Positions 11,876 to 23,340 of a stretch of DNA of 64,000 nucleotides are shown here, piece by piece. Positions within the stretch are counted from its first letter, which is position 1. Every line of letters begins with the position of its first letter. The translations under genes were made by a program, and so were the position numbers. Below the pieces are notes generated by a model. The model was not told where the DNA came from and did no database searches. It worked only from the letters and a program-made list of their open reading frames with translations. This DNA comes from Pyropia yezoensis (Eukaryota > Rhodophyta > Bangiophyceae > Bangiales > Bangiaceae): contig CM020618.1 in the NCBI GenBank assembly GCA_009829735.1, positions 2,540,882 to 2,604,881 of the forward strand, in the 5' to 3' direction.

Positions 11876-12733
11876 TATGTCACCACGCCACAGGGCCCAT
11901 CAGAGGGGGTTGCGTCGCAGCGATGCTTCGCACACCCGCGGGTCTTGGGCTCGTATGCAGTTTCGGGCCCAGTCCGAGCGCCCCCCCTTCCCCGCCTGCA
12001 TCTTCGCAGGGCCAGGGCCGGTCTTGGGGAGACCACAGGCCCCCAAGTCGCCCGCAGACGCCTGCGGCAACCCGCCCACCCCCTTGATATCAGTACAACA
12101 GAGGTGTGGGTGAGTAATCCTGGTTTAATGTACTGATAATGAATACCACGCGATGAGGGAGGAAGGGGCTATGGCTAGTGATGGCAAGGGCCATGTGCCG
12201 TGGCGTGACGGGGGGGGTTGGTACCGAAAATATATAGGCTCTGAGTGGGGTCCGAGGACCGACTTTTTGACACAAAGTGAGCACTGGTGGACTCCATGAG
12301 ATGAACTGTTTTCCATTATTTGCTGTCCTCAGCCTACGCAGACAGCCGCGAAGAGAGGTGCGAGGATCCACGTGTGCTTTCTTTGACGATCCATGTGTGC
12401 TTGAGACGCAAACGCCGGAAAGAAACTGACACACTGTCATCGAGCCAATGCGGCGCCAGAATTGCTTTGCCCCCGACAGAATTGAAGCAGCGGAGCCAAC
12501 CAGGGGAGGCGGTGGCCGCTGAAACCCAGGCTGCACTGGAATCGCCGTTTTAACTGGGTGTGCTCCCGCGCGACGACGTCCAAAGCCTTCGTCCTCTCCG
12601 CCCCGCATCCCACATCTCTTACCCCGCTCTCCCCCCCCCCCTGACCCCGTGGCGACTGGATCCAACCCCCCCCCTTCCCCGCTCTCCGTCACCCCTCTTC
12701 AAACGGTTGCGGCGGCCGTCGCGGGGACCCCCC

Positions 12734-13663
12734 ATGGAGCGGCTCGGCTCCACCGCCACCGCCGCCCTCCTCCGGCGGTTGGCGGCACGGCGGCTGGCGG
12801 CGCGGCGGGCGGCGGCGGGGGCAGCGGCGACGCCCGCGGCGGCGGCTGCGGCGGCGGCGACGGGGCGCCTGTCGGCTGCGGGGGCGGCACGCCCCTCCTC
12901 CACCCTGACGGCGGCCGCTCCGTCGGCCGCGGCGGCGGCGCCCTGCGCGGCCGTCGCCACTGCTGCCCCCGCCGCGCCTGCCGGTGGGCGCAAGTATAGC
13001 TGTGGCAGCGGCGGCGGAGACAGGGGCGGGGAGCGGGGGACGGGCGCCCCGCCGCGGGCGTCCGCCGCGGGTAGCACTGACGAGGGGCCTGCTGGTGGCC
13101 CGTTGGCGCCCTCCCCCTGGCCACGGTCGCCTTTGGGGCTCGCCTGGGCGGGCCGCCTCGGCGGCGGCGCGGCGCCCGCCGCGCCCGCCGCCGCCACCCC
13201 TACCACGCTTGCGACGGCCGTGGCGTCTTTGCCCTCCCCCACGGTGGCAACCCTCTTCTCCGCTGTCGCCGCTGCCACCACCACCATCACCACCACCACC
13301 ACCACCACTACCACTGCCACCCCCCCCGCACCTTTCCCCTTGACCTATCCCACTGCCACCGTTACGGTCGCGGTGGGCGGGGGTGGTGGAGCCGCAGCGC
13401 TCCCCTACCCCCCTCACCCCCCCTTGAGCCTGGCTGGGATCCTCGCCGGCGCCATCACCGGCGCGGCGGACTGGCTGTGGGACGGCCTCCTCCGGGCGGT
13501 GCCGAAGAAGAAGGTCCCCCACGGCCGCAAGCGCCGCCGCATGACTGGCAAGTACCTGAGGCCCGCGCGGCATATCATTGAGTGCGAGACGTGCGGGCGG
13601 TGGAAGCGGTCGCACACCTACTGCAAGCCGACGTGTGTGGGGAGGCAGGAGCTGGGCGTGTGA
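12734..13663 (+). CDS. Mitochondrial large-subunit ribosomal protein bL32m
   Basis: Structural protein of the mitochondrial (possibly plastid) large ribosomal subunit. The last ~60 of 309 residues carry the bL32 domain: AVPKKKVPHGRKRRR, a short basic stretch, then a zinc ribbon C-x2-C-x9-C-x3-C (ECETCG...YCKPTC). The ATG at 12734 opens an Arg/Ala-rich, acid-free helix-like leader, a good mitochondrial presequence. Between them lie about 200 residues of Ala, Gly, Pro and Thr low-complexity sequence, including a run of nine Thr. The protein is therefore much longer than usual mitochondrial L32 (roughly 110-190). This filler may be partly removed on maturation or could hide an unrecognised intron; no clear splice pair was found. 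Confidence 0.8.
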   Translation: MERLGSTATAALLRRLAARRLAARRAAAGAAATPAAAAAAAATGRLSAAGAARPSSTLTAAAPSAAAAAPCAAVATAAPAAPAGGRKYSCGSGGGDRGGERGTGAPPRASAAGSTDEGPAGGPLAPSPWPRSPLGLAWAGRLGGGAAPAAPAAATPTTLATAVASLPSPTVATLFSAVAAATTTITTTTTTTTTATPPAPFPLTYPTATVTVAVGGGGGAAALPYPPHPPLSLAGILAGAITGAADWLWDGLLRAVPKKKVPHGRKRRRMTGKYLRPARHIIECETCGRWKRSHTYCKPTCVGRQELGV

Positions 13664-14132
13664 TGCGCGGGGCGGTAGGGGGCGTGAGTGGGATGAGGGT
13701 GGGGCGTGGTGTGGGAGGGGGGCGGGGGGGGAAACGTGCGGCGGGGGGGTGGGGGGCAGCGTCGGCGGCGCGTGTTGACAGCCCGGCAGGGAGACGGACG
13801 GGACTGGGTGGAAGGCATGGCGTGTGTGCGCAGCGGGCGCGGGTGGAAGGGCGGCATTGCCCTGCCGCGCGGGGCAAGCGCTCGTTGATCGGCGCGGGCG
13901 CAAGGAGCGGTCGGGCCCAAAGGCCGGGGTGGGGTACGGGTCGTAGGAGACCTAAGAGGACACAGAGCCAAACTGTCTTGGAAAGAAACAGAAACACACC
14001 AGCAGCGCGTGTCACGGGACCAACAACAGCGCAGGGGGCGTTGGGCCACTCCCCACGCTGTTACCCACCAGCAACCCAAGCCCCCCCCCCCCCTTCCCCC
14101 CCCCCCGGCGCTACCCTCCAAAAGCCTCAGCC
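13664..14132. other. Short convergent intergenic region
   Basis: Between the stops of bL32m (+) and the five-RRM protein (-). It contains G-rich stretches and, near 14079-14106, C tracts. No gene seen. Confidence 0.5.
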
Positions 14133-17100
14133 TCAGGTGTACAAGCTGTCGAGCATCATCTCGTGCTCGTCCGCCTCGTCGTCCTCTGACGAGGACCCCC
14201 CGCGCGCCGCCGTCCTCCCACCCCCCCCCGCGCCGGCCTTGGGGCGACCCCGCCGCCGCTCCTTGCCCGCCGCCAACGCCTGCAGCGCGTCCACACTCGC
14301 GCCCACCGCCTCATCCCGCGCCGCCTCGAGCACCAGGTGCCGGCCGTAGAGGTGGGCGTCGGCGAGCGTCGTGCGCGCCGCGGCGGCCTCGGACGCGGAG
14401 GCGAGCTCCACAAAGGCGTAGCCCTTGGGCCGCCCGTCCCCGCCCCGCGGCAGCCGCACCCCCTTGACCGACGCGAAGGACGCAAAGAGGGCGCGGATCT
14501 CCTTGGCGGTCGCCCCAAACGCAACGTTTTTGACCACCAGCTTGGCGCTGCCGCCGCCGCCCCCCGCCGCCACCGCGGCGGCGCCCCCGCGGCTGGCGGT
14601 GGGGGTGACCAGGTCGCAGGCCGCCGCCGCAGCGACGGCGTCGGCCCCCCGGGTGGACAGCTTGAGCTCCAACGCGTGCCCGTCGAGGCGGGAGCGCTGC
14701 AGGCGGGCGACCGCCGCGACCGCGGCGGCCCGGTCGGGAAAGGCGACAAAGCCGTAGCCCATGGATGGGCGGGGCGCGCCGGGGGCGGCCGCCTGGGCCC
14801 TACGCTCCGCCACCCGCTTGCGCGCGACCGTCGCGGAGCACACCACGTGGGGGTCGCCGGGGCCCTCGGCGCGGGGGCGACGCTCAAAGTGCGCGCGCAG
14901 GGCGTCGTCGGTGGTGGTAAAGTTGAGGTTCTTCACAAAGACCGACACGGAGGTGGCAGGGAGAGGGGGAGCCGACGGGCCTGTCGCGGCTGCTGCTGCG
15001 GTTGCAGCTGCTGCTCTGTCTGCCGTACCCGCGGCGGCGGCCGCTGCCGCAGCAACGTCGTCGCCACCGTCGGCCGACGGGCGGGCACGCTTGGCGGGCG
15101 CCTCGCCTGCCGCCGCCGCAGCCGCCGCAGCCGCCGCCGCCGTCGCCTCCCCCACCTCCTCCCGCAACCGCTTGGCGGCGGCCACCCCAAAGCCCGCCAC
15201 GGCCGCGGCGGGCGCCCACTCGAGGTACAGCGGCCGGTCGCCGATGCGGGAGTAGGCAAGCTCTGCATGGGCGGCCTTGGCGTCCCCCGCCGACCCAAAC
15301 TGCACGACCGCCAGCACCCCCCCTGGCGCAACCACCACCCCCGTCAGCAGCCCGTGGGGAGAAAAGAGCGCCTCAAGCGCTTCGGCGGTCGTGCCGGCGG
15401 GCAGGTTCTTGGCAAGCAGCGTCGCGCGCGACCGGCGGCCGCGGCCGGCGCCGCCCCCCCCCGCCCGGCCGCCGCCAGCGCCAGCCGTCAGGGCGGCCAC
15501 GTCGACGCCCGCCGCTGCCAGCGCCGCCCGCGCGTCGGCCTGCAGGCGCGCCTCGCCAGCAGCCAGGCGGACGGCGGCGTAGCCATCGTCGGCGAGCACC
15601 TCGGCGGTCGACACGCCCAGCCGCTCGGCGGTGGCGCGCGCCACCGCGTGGGAGTCCACGTACAGGGCGGACCGCCCGGCCGACACGTCCGTGCCGGCCA
15701 CCGCCGACGCGACGCGTGCGCTCGCCGCGGCCGCTTGGTAGGCGCTCGCGCCGCCACCGCTGCCGCCATGCCGCGCCTCGAGCGGCGGCGGCCGCCCCGC
15801 GGCGGGGAGGAGGTGGAGGATGCGGCCTGCAAAGATTTCCCCATCCAGGGCAGCCAGCGCAGCAACGGCACACTCGGGGAGAACGTAGAGGATGTAGGCA
15901 ATGCCACGAGAGCGGCGAGTGTCGGGGTCCACCACCAGGTGCACCTCCGCGAGGGTGCCGTGGCGGGAGAAGAGGGTGTCGAGGTCATCCTCGGTGACGG
16001 AAAAGGCCAGGTTACGGACAAAGATGCGGCCCGTCTCCCCGGCGTCTGCACCTGGCGCCAGCTCGTAGCGTTTGAGGGTGGAAGCATCCTGCGTCGCAGT
16101 AGAGGCCTTGAGGAGAGGGGCCGCCGAGGGAGGTGGAGGGGCAAGGTCTCTCACACCAGCCTCTTTGTCCTCAGCGCCCACGTCCTCCCCCGTCTCACCG
16201 TCGCTACTGTCGCTGTCGCTGTCGCTGTCACTGCTGCTGCTGCTACCGCTGCCGGCGTCGGCCCCGTCGGCATCCGAGTCGGACGCCGCCACGCCCGGCC
16301 GCATCTTGGAGCGCAGGTAGTCAGCGTCGCTCACCGCCGCGTCCGCGGCCACGCCCCCAGCGCTATCCGTGTCGCTGTCACCGTCGGCGGTAGTGGCGGC
16401 GGCCGCGGCAGCCGCGGCGGCTGCTTTGGTGCCGGCAGCGCCGCCTGGCAGGTCCTGGTATTCATCGTCGTCGTCATCGTCACTGTCATTGCCGTCGTCG
16501 CCGCCGGCGCCGTCGTCGCTGTCGGACCCCCCCCCGAAGCGCGTGTGGGTCCGCGACATCAACACGCCTTCCCCGCCCGTCTTTTTCGAAGGCACTAGCG
16601 CCACCTCGGCGCGCTTGCGCTTGGCCACCCCCTCCCCCCGTCGCCCGCCAGGCGCGGCCGCCACTGCCGCGCCGTCGGCCCACAGCGGCTTGCGGCTGCG
16701 CTTTTGCATGACGGCCTTGAACTCGGCGAGCTTGGCGTCTGCCGCTGTGCCGGCGGCGCCCCCGTCGCCCGCCGCAACGCCTGCCTCATCCGTACCGTCC
16801 CCCCCGTCGCCCTTGTCGTCGCCCCCCCCCCCCCCCCCCCCCCCGTGCTTGGACGTGTACCGGGAGGAACCGACCGAGTAGCGGGACCACGGCCGCGGGA
16901 TGGCGTCATCCCCCACCGCCCGCGCGTACTCGACGGCCAGCCTGGCGGCGCCCAGGTAGGTGCGGTTGAGGCCCGCGCGCGCCGCCGCCGCCGCGCCGGG
17001 GTCGTCAAAGCCGACAAAGCCAAACTGCCGCGACCGCCCGTCGGCGGTGGCCAGCACCCGCGCGTCGGTGAGGGTGCCGTAGCGCGAGAAGGTGGCGCGG

Positions 17101-17195
17101 AGGGCGGCGGTGTCGGTCTTGGGCGCCAGGCCCTTGACAATGAGCCGCGAGGTGGACGTGCGGTTGGCCGTAGATGTCACCGCAGGCCTGCCCAT
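14133..17195 (-). CDS. MRD1/RBM19-like protein with five RNA-recognition motifs
   Basis: Nucleolar RNA-binding protein expected to act in the small-subunit processome during 18S rRNA maturation. The 1020-residue product has RRMs at about 17-93, 390-468, 590-662, 749-848 and 884-958, with RNP1/RNP2-like cores such as IFVRNLAF, VFVKNLNF with GYGFVAF, and LVVKNVAF with KGYAFVEL. Five RRMs match yeast Mrd1; animal RBM19 has six. RRM1 is followed by a basic patch with K-x-LWADG and a Ser/Asp-rich acidic stretch (about 220-345), as in the family. Poly-Ala linkers flank RRM4. RRM3 lacks a good RNP1. The start is the ATG just before RRM1; the open frame runs 18 codons further from a TTG. Intronless. 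Confidence 0.88.
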   Translation of the reverse strand: MGRPAVTSTANRTSTSRLIVKGLAPKTDTAALRATFSRYGTLTDARVLATADGRSRQFGFVGFDDPGAAAAARAGLNRTYLGAARLAVEYARAVGDDAIPRPWSRYSVGSSRYTSKHGGGGGGGGDDKGDGGDGTDEAGVAAGDGGAAGTAADAKLAEFKAVMQKRSRKPLWADGAAVAAAPGGRRGEGVAKRKRAEVALVPSKKTGGEGVLMSRTHTRFGGGSDSDDGAGGDDGNDSDDDDDDEYQDLPGGAAGTKAAAAAAAAAATTADGDSDTDSAGGVAADAAVSDADYLRSKMRPGVAASDSDADGADAGSGSSSSSDSDSDSDSSDGETGEDVGAEDKEAGVRDLAPPPPSAAPLLKASTATQDASTLKRYELAPGADAGETGRIFVRNLAFSVTEDDLDTLFSRHGTLAEVHLVVDPDTRRSRGIAYILYVLPECAVAALAALDGEIFAGRILHLLPAAGRPPPLEARHGGSGGGASAYQAAAASARVASAVAGTDVSAGRSALYVDSHAVARATAERLGVSTAEVLADDGYAAVRLAAGEARLQADARAALAAAGVDVAALTAGAGGGRAGGGGAGRGRRSRATLLAKNLPAGTTAEALEALFSPHGLLTGVVVAPGGVLAVVQFGSAGDAKAAHAELAYSRIGDRPLYLEWAPAAAVAGFGVAAAKRLREEVGEATAAAAAAAAAAAGEAPAKRARPSADGGDDVAAAAAAAAGTADRAAAATAAAAATGPSAPPLPATSVSVFVKNLNFTTTDDALRAHFERRPRAEGPGDPHVVCSATVARKRVAERRAQAAAPGAPRPSMGYGFVAFPDRAAAVAAVARLQRSRLDGHALELKLSTRGADAVAAAAACDLVTPTASRGGAAAVAAGGGGGSAKLVVKNVAFGATAKEIRALFASFASVKGVRLPRGGDGRPKGYAFVELASASEAAAARTTLADAHLYGRHLVLEAARDEAVGASVDALQALAAGKERRRGRPKAGAGGGGRTAARGGSSSEDDEADEHEMMLDSLYT

Positions 17196-19027
17196 GGTGA
17201 CGGCAATAGGAGGGACGGAAAGGGGACACCACACCAGGGGTGCCTGCAAGAGAAATAAAAAGGTTGACGAGAGCCGGCTGCCGTATTAGGGAGGGGAAGA
17301 CCGCAAGCAGGAAGCGGTGGCCCGGTCAAAGGCGCGGGGGACTGCCGGGGTCGTCGCGTCGGCGTGTGTACCACCAACGCGCAGGTGGAGGCCTTCCAAG
17401 ACTGCCGAAAACGCTTAGGCGGCGGCTGTCGGAGACGCGAAGTAGGCGCCGCTGAAAGACTGCTCAAGACGCGACCGCAGCTGCAGAGCGCCGGCCGGGA
17501 CACGTACCGCCCACCCGGCGACGGGCTCAAAGACCGAAAAGAAACTATTGTCCACTGAACACCAAAGTCATAACTTTCCACATGAGGCATCAGAACTTCG
17601 ACAATCTTGCTGCGATCGTGTCATACTATCAACTCCGTTTATGAATCAAGTCGTTCGGCCTGTTCCGCCACGAGTTTATGATTGTATTTTATCGTTTTTA
17701 TGTACAGTACATAGTCCCTGCGCAGCAGCGCGAAGCCCTCTCTCTGCTCCGTGCTGACAAGGTGGGGCACCCGTCCGTGCCTCGGCGGTGCTGACAAGGT
17801 GGACCCAACCCCTTCCCCCCATCCTCGCCCGCCCCGTGAGCGCTGCACCGGGAAATATACCCATGGCCGACCGCCACGGCGGGACATGTGCGCCCGCCCC
17901 ACCGCTATGCGTGATGGGTGCGCGGGTGCAAGGGCGGCACGGCGGTAGGCGTGGCGTGGCGGCCCTTTCCCGACCACAACATCTCCCCTCACCGCCCCTC
18001 CCCCTCCCCTCCTTTACCCATGCCATACTCCTGCCCTACCCCCGCCCCCCCCCCCCTCTTTCACCCTTTCCGTGTATCACCTTCCACCTCCCCCCACCCG
18101 CCCCCCTGTCCCCGCCTCCCTTGCCTCATTTCCATCTGCCCCCAGGCGCGCTGGCGTGCACCACCCGTCAGCCGCCGCGCCTGTCGCCTCGCGCGCGCGG
18201 TTGTACCCGATGGACCCCCACCGTGCGTGGGCGGCAGTCGCCGCGGTTATTTTTGCCGGGCTGGCAACAGACACGCGAGCCTGCCTCCCCACCCCCCGCT
18301 CTTTCCCCCTCTCCCTCTCCTCCTTTGGGCGGGAGGGGGGGGGGGGGCTGCCCGCCCCCCTGGGCGCGTCGCAGGTGTGCTGTAGGGGTGCAGGTGCGGG
18401 CGGCAGTGCCCGGTGCGGCGGGGTAGACCGACTGCCTGGGGTGCCGGGGGCAGGAGGGGGAGGGGGGGGCGGCAGCGAGGCGGGCGCTTGGTGACGCCAG
18501 GGCCACCTCCTCCGCGCCCATCGAGCCCTAGCCCCCCTGGCCCACACTTGGGCGGTGGGGGGTGTAGCGACGGCAACGCGCGGAGGTGTGTGGCCCTGCC
18601 TGCACGGGCAGGGGGTGGCGGGCGGCAGTTGCGGTCGGCGGGGTGGGGCCGCCGGTTCCCACCCAGCGTCCGCCGCAGCAGCAGCGGTGCGGTGGTAGGC
18701 ACAGCGGCGGTGGTGACGGCAGCGGCAGCGCGGGAGAAGTCGGCGGGACGCGGCGGCGGCGGCGCCGAGGCGGAGTTGGTCGCGCTCTAGTTGCGGTTGG
18801 CGTGGGCCTGAGCGGTCTTGCTCCCTGGTGCACAGGTGCTGCTCCTGACGCGCTGCACTCCCACTGTTGTTCCGTTTTGGCACTCCTTCTTTGGTACGCC
18901 CTGCGCAGCTCCTCCCCACGTTTCTTCTCTGTTTTTTTCGCGCTCAGCTGGCATTCCCAATCTCCCTGTGGGTGGCGGCGGTGGCGGCGGCGTGAGCCCC
19001 CGCCGGCCCCGTGCGGGCTGGGGGGTC
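17196..19027. other. Divergent intergenic region, no supported gene
   Basis: About 1.8 kb between the leftward five-RRM gene and the rightward bZIP gene. Proline/arginine-rich open frames on both strands reflect base composition. A 16-bp direct repeat (ggtgctgacaaggtgg) occurs twice near 17750 and 17787. The bZIP frame is open upstream to 18818. Confidence 0.4.
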
Positions 19028-20444
19028 ATGAACGCTGGGCAGGGCCTTGGCTTCCCGTTTGACTCGTCGTCGGACGGGGTGAGTCCCAGCTCGTTCCGCT
19101 CGCTTGACCGCCGGGATGATGGTGGCAGCCGCGGCGGCGTCGGCGGCGATGACGGGGTCGATGGGGGTGGTGGGGACCACCAGCACCATCACCATCACCA
19201 CCACCACCACTCGGGACTGGCCGACGACGCGCTGCTTGACAACTTTGTGCTCGACGACGCGGAAGGGGTGGGGGGCGGGGCGGAGGGGGGAGTGGCCACC
19301 CCCCTCGGTGGCCCGCCGCCACTGTTGCCCGTGTCGTCGCGCCGCGGGTCATCGTCGCCGCTGGGACTCCCGCCGGGTCTTGGGGGGGGGGACGTTGTCC
19401 TGGGCGGGGTGCTTCTCCACCCACCATCCCCGCCACCGCCGGATGGCGGTGGGGGTGGAGACAAGTCGGCGCTGGCCTTACGGAGAGCTGGTAGGGGTGG
19501 AGTGGGGGGGTCCTTTCGAGGGGGCGAACCCGGCCGGCCGGGCGCCCTCAGAAGCGGCGGCGGGCGGGGGGTCAAGACTGAGGTGGGGCTGCCCCTCCTC
19601 CTCCCGGCCGCCGTAATGCTGCAGCCCCCACCGGGGGGGCCACCCGGCTTGCACGGCGCACCGGTTGGAGTGTACCCGCTGGGGGACCGCCCCCATTCAC
19701 CCCCACACGGCCTTCTCCATCACCCACACACGCACCTGCACCGGCTGCCTGGCGGTCTTGGACCCCTGGCAGGGGTGCATTTACCCACGGTAGCAGCAGG
19801 GCGGTCAACCGCCCTGGGGGGCCTGCCACCCCACGGCGGCACGACGGGGGTGGCGTCGGCGGCAGTGCCGCGTCGTCGCGACCCGCCGCCTGGTATGCAC
19901 GCGGGTGCCGCCGTACGAGGCGACTGTTGTGGCGACGACCGCGCCGGCTGCGGCAGCGATGCCTGCGGTGGAGGCGGCGGCGGCGGCGGCGGCGGCGGCG
20001 GGAGGGGTGGCGGTGCTGGGCCGACCGGGTGCACCCTCCCCCCTGCGCTGCCGGGCCTGCTGCATCCGTCGCCGGGTACCACCTGCCGGGGCGGCCGCGC
20101 CGGCCGGGCAGCGGCGGCAATGGACGTGTCGCCCGCGACGGACGGCGGCTCCCCCCCTTCGTCGGACGAGGACGGCCTGAATGGGAGCGATGACGGGGGC
20201 GTCGTCGGGGGGGAGGAGGAAAAGTGCGTCCCAGCGGGCACCACACCGCCCGCGCGGCGACGCGCCGTGACCACGACCGCGACCGCGACCGCCGCCGCAG
20301 CTGCAGCAAGCACGTCCCCGGCCGAAGGGGGCACCGGGCCCCTCGCGACGGGGGGTGGCGGCGGTGGCGTCGGCGGCACGCCATTGTCTGTGCCGGCCGT
20401 CGGGGGCCGCGGTGGTGGTAGCGGCAGCGGCGGCGGCGGCGGCA

Positions 20445-20494
<50 letters not shown>

Positions 20495-20503
20495 AGTAGC
20501 GGC

Positions 20504-20542
<39 letters not shown>

Positions 20543-20860
20543 AGTAGCGGCGGTGGCGGCGGCGGCGGCGGCGGCGGCGTTGGCGGCCTGGCTGACGGCG
20601 GTGGCTCTGCGGCCGACACGCGGCGGATGCGGGCCAAGCGCAACCGGGAGGCGGCGGCGCGGAGTCGGACGAAGTCCAAGGCGGCACTGGAGGAAGTGGT
20701 CGCCGCCCACCGCCACGCGAGTGACGTCAACGAGGGGCTGCGGGACCTGCTCACCCACCTGCTCCACCCCGAGCGGGACGCGGCTGGTCCTGGGGAGGGG
20801 GGGGGGGGTGAGGCGGCGGCTCCGTCGTCTGGGCGGGGCGGGGAGAATAACTACGAGTGA
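19028..20860 (+). CDS. bZIP transcription factor with long glycine tracts
   Basis: Predicted DNA-binding regulator. The 610-residue product is low-complexity (Gly, Pro, His, Ala) until about residue 530, where a basic region RRMRAKRNREAAARSR shows the bZIP hallmark N-x7-R (N-R-E-A-A-A-R-S-R). A short helix with sparse Leu/Val heptads follows (ALEEVVA, VNEGLRD, LLTHLLH), so the zipper is brief. Upstream are a His run near residues 55-65, several acidic SSDEDG-type patches and poly-Gly tracts coded by a GGC repeat (about 20409-20580). The ATG at 19028 is chosen because it starts a non-repetitive segment (MNAGQGLGFPFDSSSDG); an ATG at 18818 in frame is possible. Target genes cannot be inferred. 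Confidence 0.75.
20409..20580 (+). repeat. GGC trinucleotide repeat coding for poly-Gly
   Basis: Nearly uninterrupted GGC units broken by GGCAGC/GGCAGTAGC steps, within the bZIP gene just before its DNA-binding region. Likely length-polymorphic. Confidence 0.85.
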
Positions 20861-23151
20861 CCCTCTTGGCGGGGCGGAGGAGGGAGATGAGACTGGTGGG
20901 GGGGGTGATGGCGGCGGGCGGGACCCTGTCACGGCTGTCGCCCTGCGAGGCGGCCAACGACGAGCGCAGGCTTCGTCCTTCCACATTCTGGGGTAAGGCC
21001 TGTCTCGTTCAAGTCTACCGACTGGTGGTGGGGGTGACGGCATTGATGTGGGACCGCTCGGTACTGCCCCGTCTGGCCGTTGAAGCGACCCGAGGATGCG
21101 TCGGCCCCCCTTTGCACCTCCTACTGCCCGCCGGTGCACGCATCGGCCCGGCTTGCACTCCGAGACGGCCGCGGTGGTCGCTGCGGCCCCGGAGCTGAGC
21201 GGGGCCGACGCCCCCCACCCTGGACCACGGCGCACCGGTGGTAGTGCGGCCGTCGGCCGTCGGACCGCAGTTGGCGGGGCGGGGGGGGGGGCAAGCGGGG
21301 CCTAGGCGCTCTGGGTGGGAGGCGCGGGGTTTGTGGCGGCGATGCACCGTGGTGCCGACGCACACTAACGACTAACAGCGAGCATAGAAAAAGAAGGCAC
21401 GAAGAAACAAGAAGAAAAAGAGCGATGCAACCGGCTGCTGCTGACTCCTTCCGACCTCCCCCACGCCCAGCTAGTGCCGCCGCTGACCCTGCGCAGTCCC
21501 GCTGTCATCTGAGCAGCAACACCCCCTCCCCCCGCCCCCCTACTCTCGCGGCTGGACGCTCGTTTGGAGAGTGCGGGGCTTGTGACGTTACGTAGACAGG
21601 GTGCTGCCGGCGTCACGCGTACTGTACCGCGCATCCACACGATCGACGACGATGCACGCGAGTGGTGGCGTCAGCGAGCACACGGGTTGGGGGGAAACAG
21701 TGAAGGAGGGACTGGCAGTGGTCACCTGGCTTTCCACCCGAAGACGACCGTGCTGCACGGCCACCAACTCCAACAGTCGAGCAGCACGTCTACGTAAGTA
21801 CAAGGATGTACAGTAGACAAACACTCAGTGCAACAGCCGCGACCCGCACCCCCCGTGTGCCGCCCCCTGCGCGGCATGCGTTTCACGGTCCACGAAACAC
21901 AAGGTGAAGTCCGACGTCGTGAAAGCCCGATGCCTTCACACTGAAGGCAGCTCAGCGGCCACGGCTCCCATGCACGCGCTCTTGTTCACCCCCCCGCACA
22001 AGACGCCAGCAGTGCAGCGAGTGGAGCGGAAAAGACACCCAGCGCGCTGGTCACAGATCCTTTTTACACAGCCCAGAATCGCAAGCCCGGTTCGCGCGGT
22101 GCCCCTCTCTTCCACGAGACCCTTCAGTCACCACTCGAGACCCCATTGACTCCTTCACAGCTGTGGGGAGGGGGTGCTTGCAAGGCTCCCAGGCAGCCGT
22201 CTTGTGCGGGACGCCCAAAGAGCATGAGCCGTGGGACCCCGCTGTCTGCTGAACCTCTTCGACGGCCCAGCGGGCCGCTGTACGGGCGGCGGCCCGGCGA
22301 CAACGGCGGCTGGCGCGAGCCCACGCGGGCGGTCCAGGCGGCGTCGAAAAAAGCGTGCCGCCTGGACCTCGGCGCGCCACCCGTCTCCCTCCCCACTCCC
22401 AGCCGTCCCCCCACCGCCTTCTTGTGTACGAGTGGAGGGGGCAGGAGAGGGGGTAGAAGACTGGTCCTCTGGTGGCGCGCCTTCAGCTGGCTCTCTCCGC
22501 GTTTTTTTTGGGCGCTGCTCGGCCGCGCTGGCCAAGCAGCGACCATAAAAAAAAAACGCACGTCCCCTTGACACGCTCCTCTGCGAGCCCGCCGAGACAC
22601 CATGGAGAGAGACCGACTGGCAGACGTCGCCCAACTGGGCCCTTTCGAGATGCCCGGCCCGATGGGTGGTGTAGCCGGTTCCGCCTGGTGCCCAGTCTTG
22701 TGGACCTCTAGGTATCTGGTCCAGTAGGGTGGCCCAACTCCAAAAAAAAAAGGCTGGCAGCTGCCGTCAAGCAACTCCCGCGCTGTCTGTGCATCGTCAC
22801 AGATTGTGTGTTTCTCACCGCAGGCGCAGTTACGGTGGGACGACGATGGGCCGTCGATGCGCCCCAACGAGTCCTCGTGGAGGGTCTGCGATACTGATAG
22901 ATGAGGTCGTCGATGGGAACTCTCGGGCAAGTCAAGCCCCCCACGACACGAGGCAGCGAAAATCTCAGAATCTCCCTTCTGTAATGCACCGTGCGGGGAA
23001 ACGTCACATCTGGCAGCGGTGCTGACCGGGGCACTGCGTGAGCTGATCACCGCCGGCGTACGTGTGCCACGCCGCCTGCCCCTGTGCGAAATGATCCTGC
23101 CACGGCCTGGTGCCGTATCATGGCATGGTGCTGCGCGACGCCCCAGCTCGG
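20861..23151. other. No supported gene
   Basis: A leftward frame of 365 codons (22124-23221) and shorter ones on both strands have no recognisable motif, and their composition is what GC-rich non-coding DNA gives. The region presumably contains the bZIP 3' end. Confidence 0.35.
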
Positions 23152-23171
23152 CAATACGGCGGTCCGTATTG
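23152..23171. repeat. 8-bp inverted repeat with 4-base loop
   Basis: CAATACGG at 23152-23159 is the reverse complement of CCGTATTG at 23164-23171. It lies to the left of the transposon-like block; role unknown. Confidence 0.4.
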
Positions 23172-23340
23172 GTAGGTAAGTGAGCGCACACGCGCAGCTG
23201 ATGCGTTGTACCGGGGCGCACTACAAGGACGCGCTCGTGGACACGCTCGTGCGCATGAAAAAGAAACAGGCGACAGAGACGCCCACACTAAAGTATACAA
23301 CCGCTCTCGAGCTGTGAGGAGCCCCCCATCATGTATGTAC

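Larger units (their letters stand above)
11354..12733. other. Divergent intergenic region with two hairpins
   Basis: Separates the leftward hydrolase from the rightward bL32 gene. It includes the possible N-terminal extension of the hydrolase (to 11608). Apart from that, no frame is convincing. Two short inverted repeats are listed separately. Confidence 0.4.

Noticed and set aside
14337..16598. 753-codon rightward open frame
   Set aside because: It is the antisense of the five-RRM gene; composition follows the complementary GC-rich codons and it has no family motif.
22124..23221. 365-codon leftward open frame
   Set aside because: No motif, no homology pattern and Arg/Pro/Ser-rich composition expected from random GC-rich DNA.
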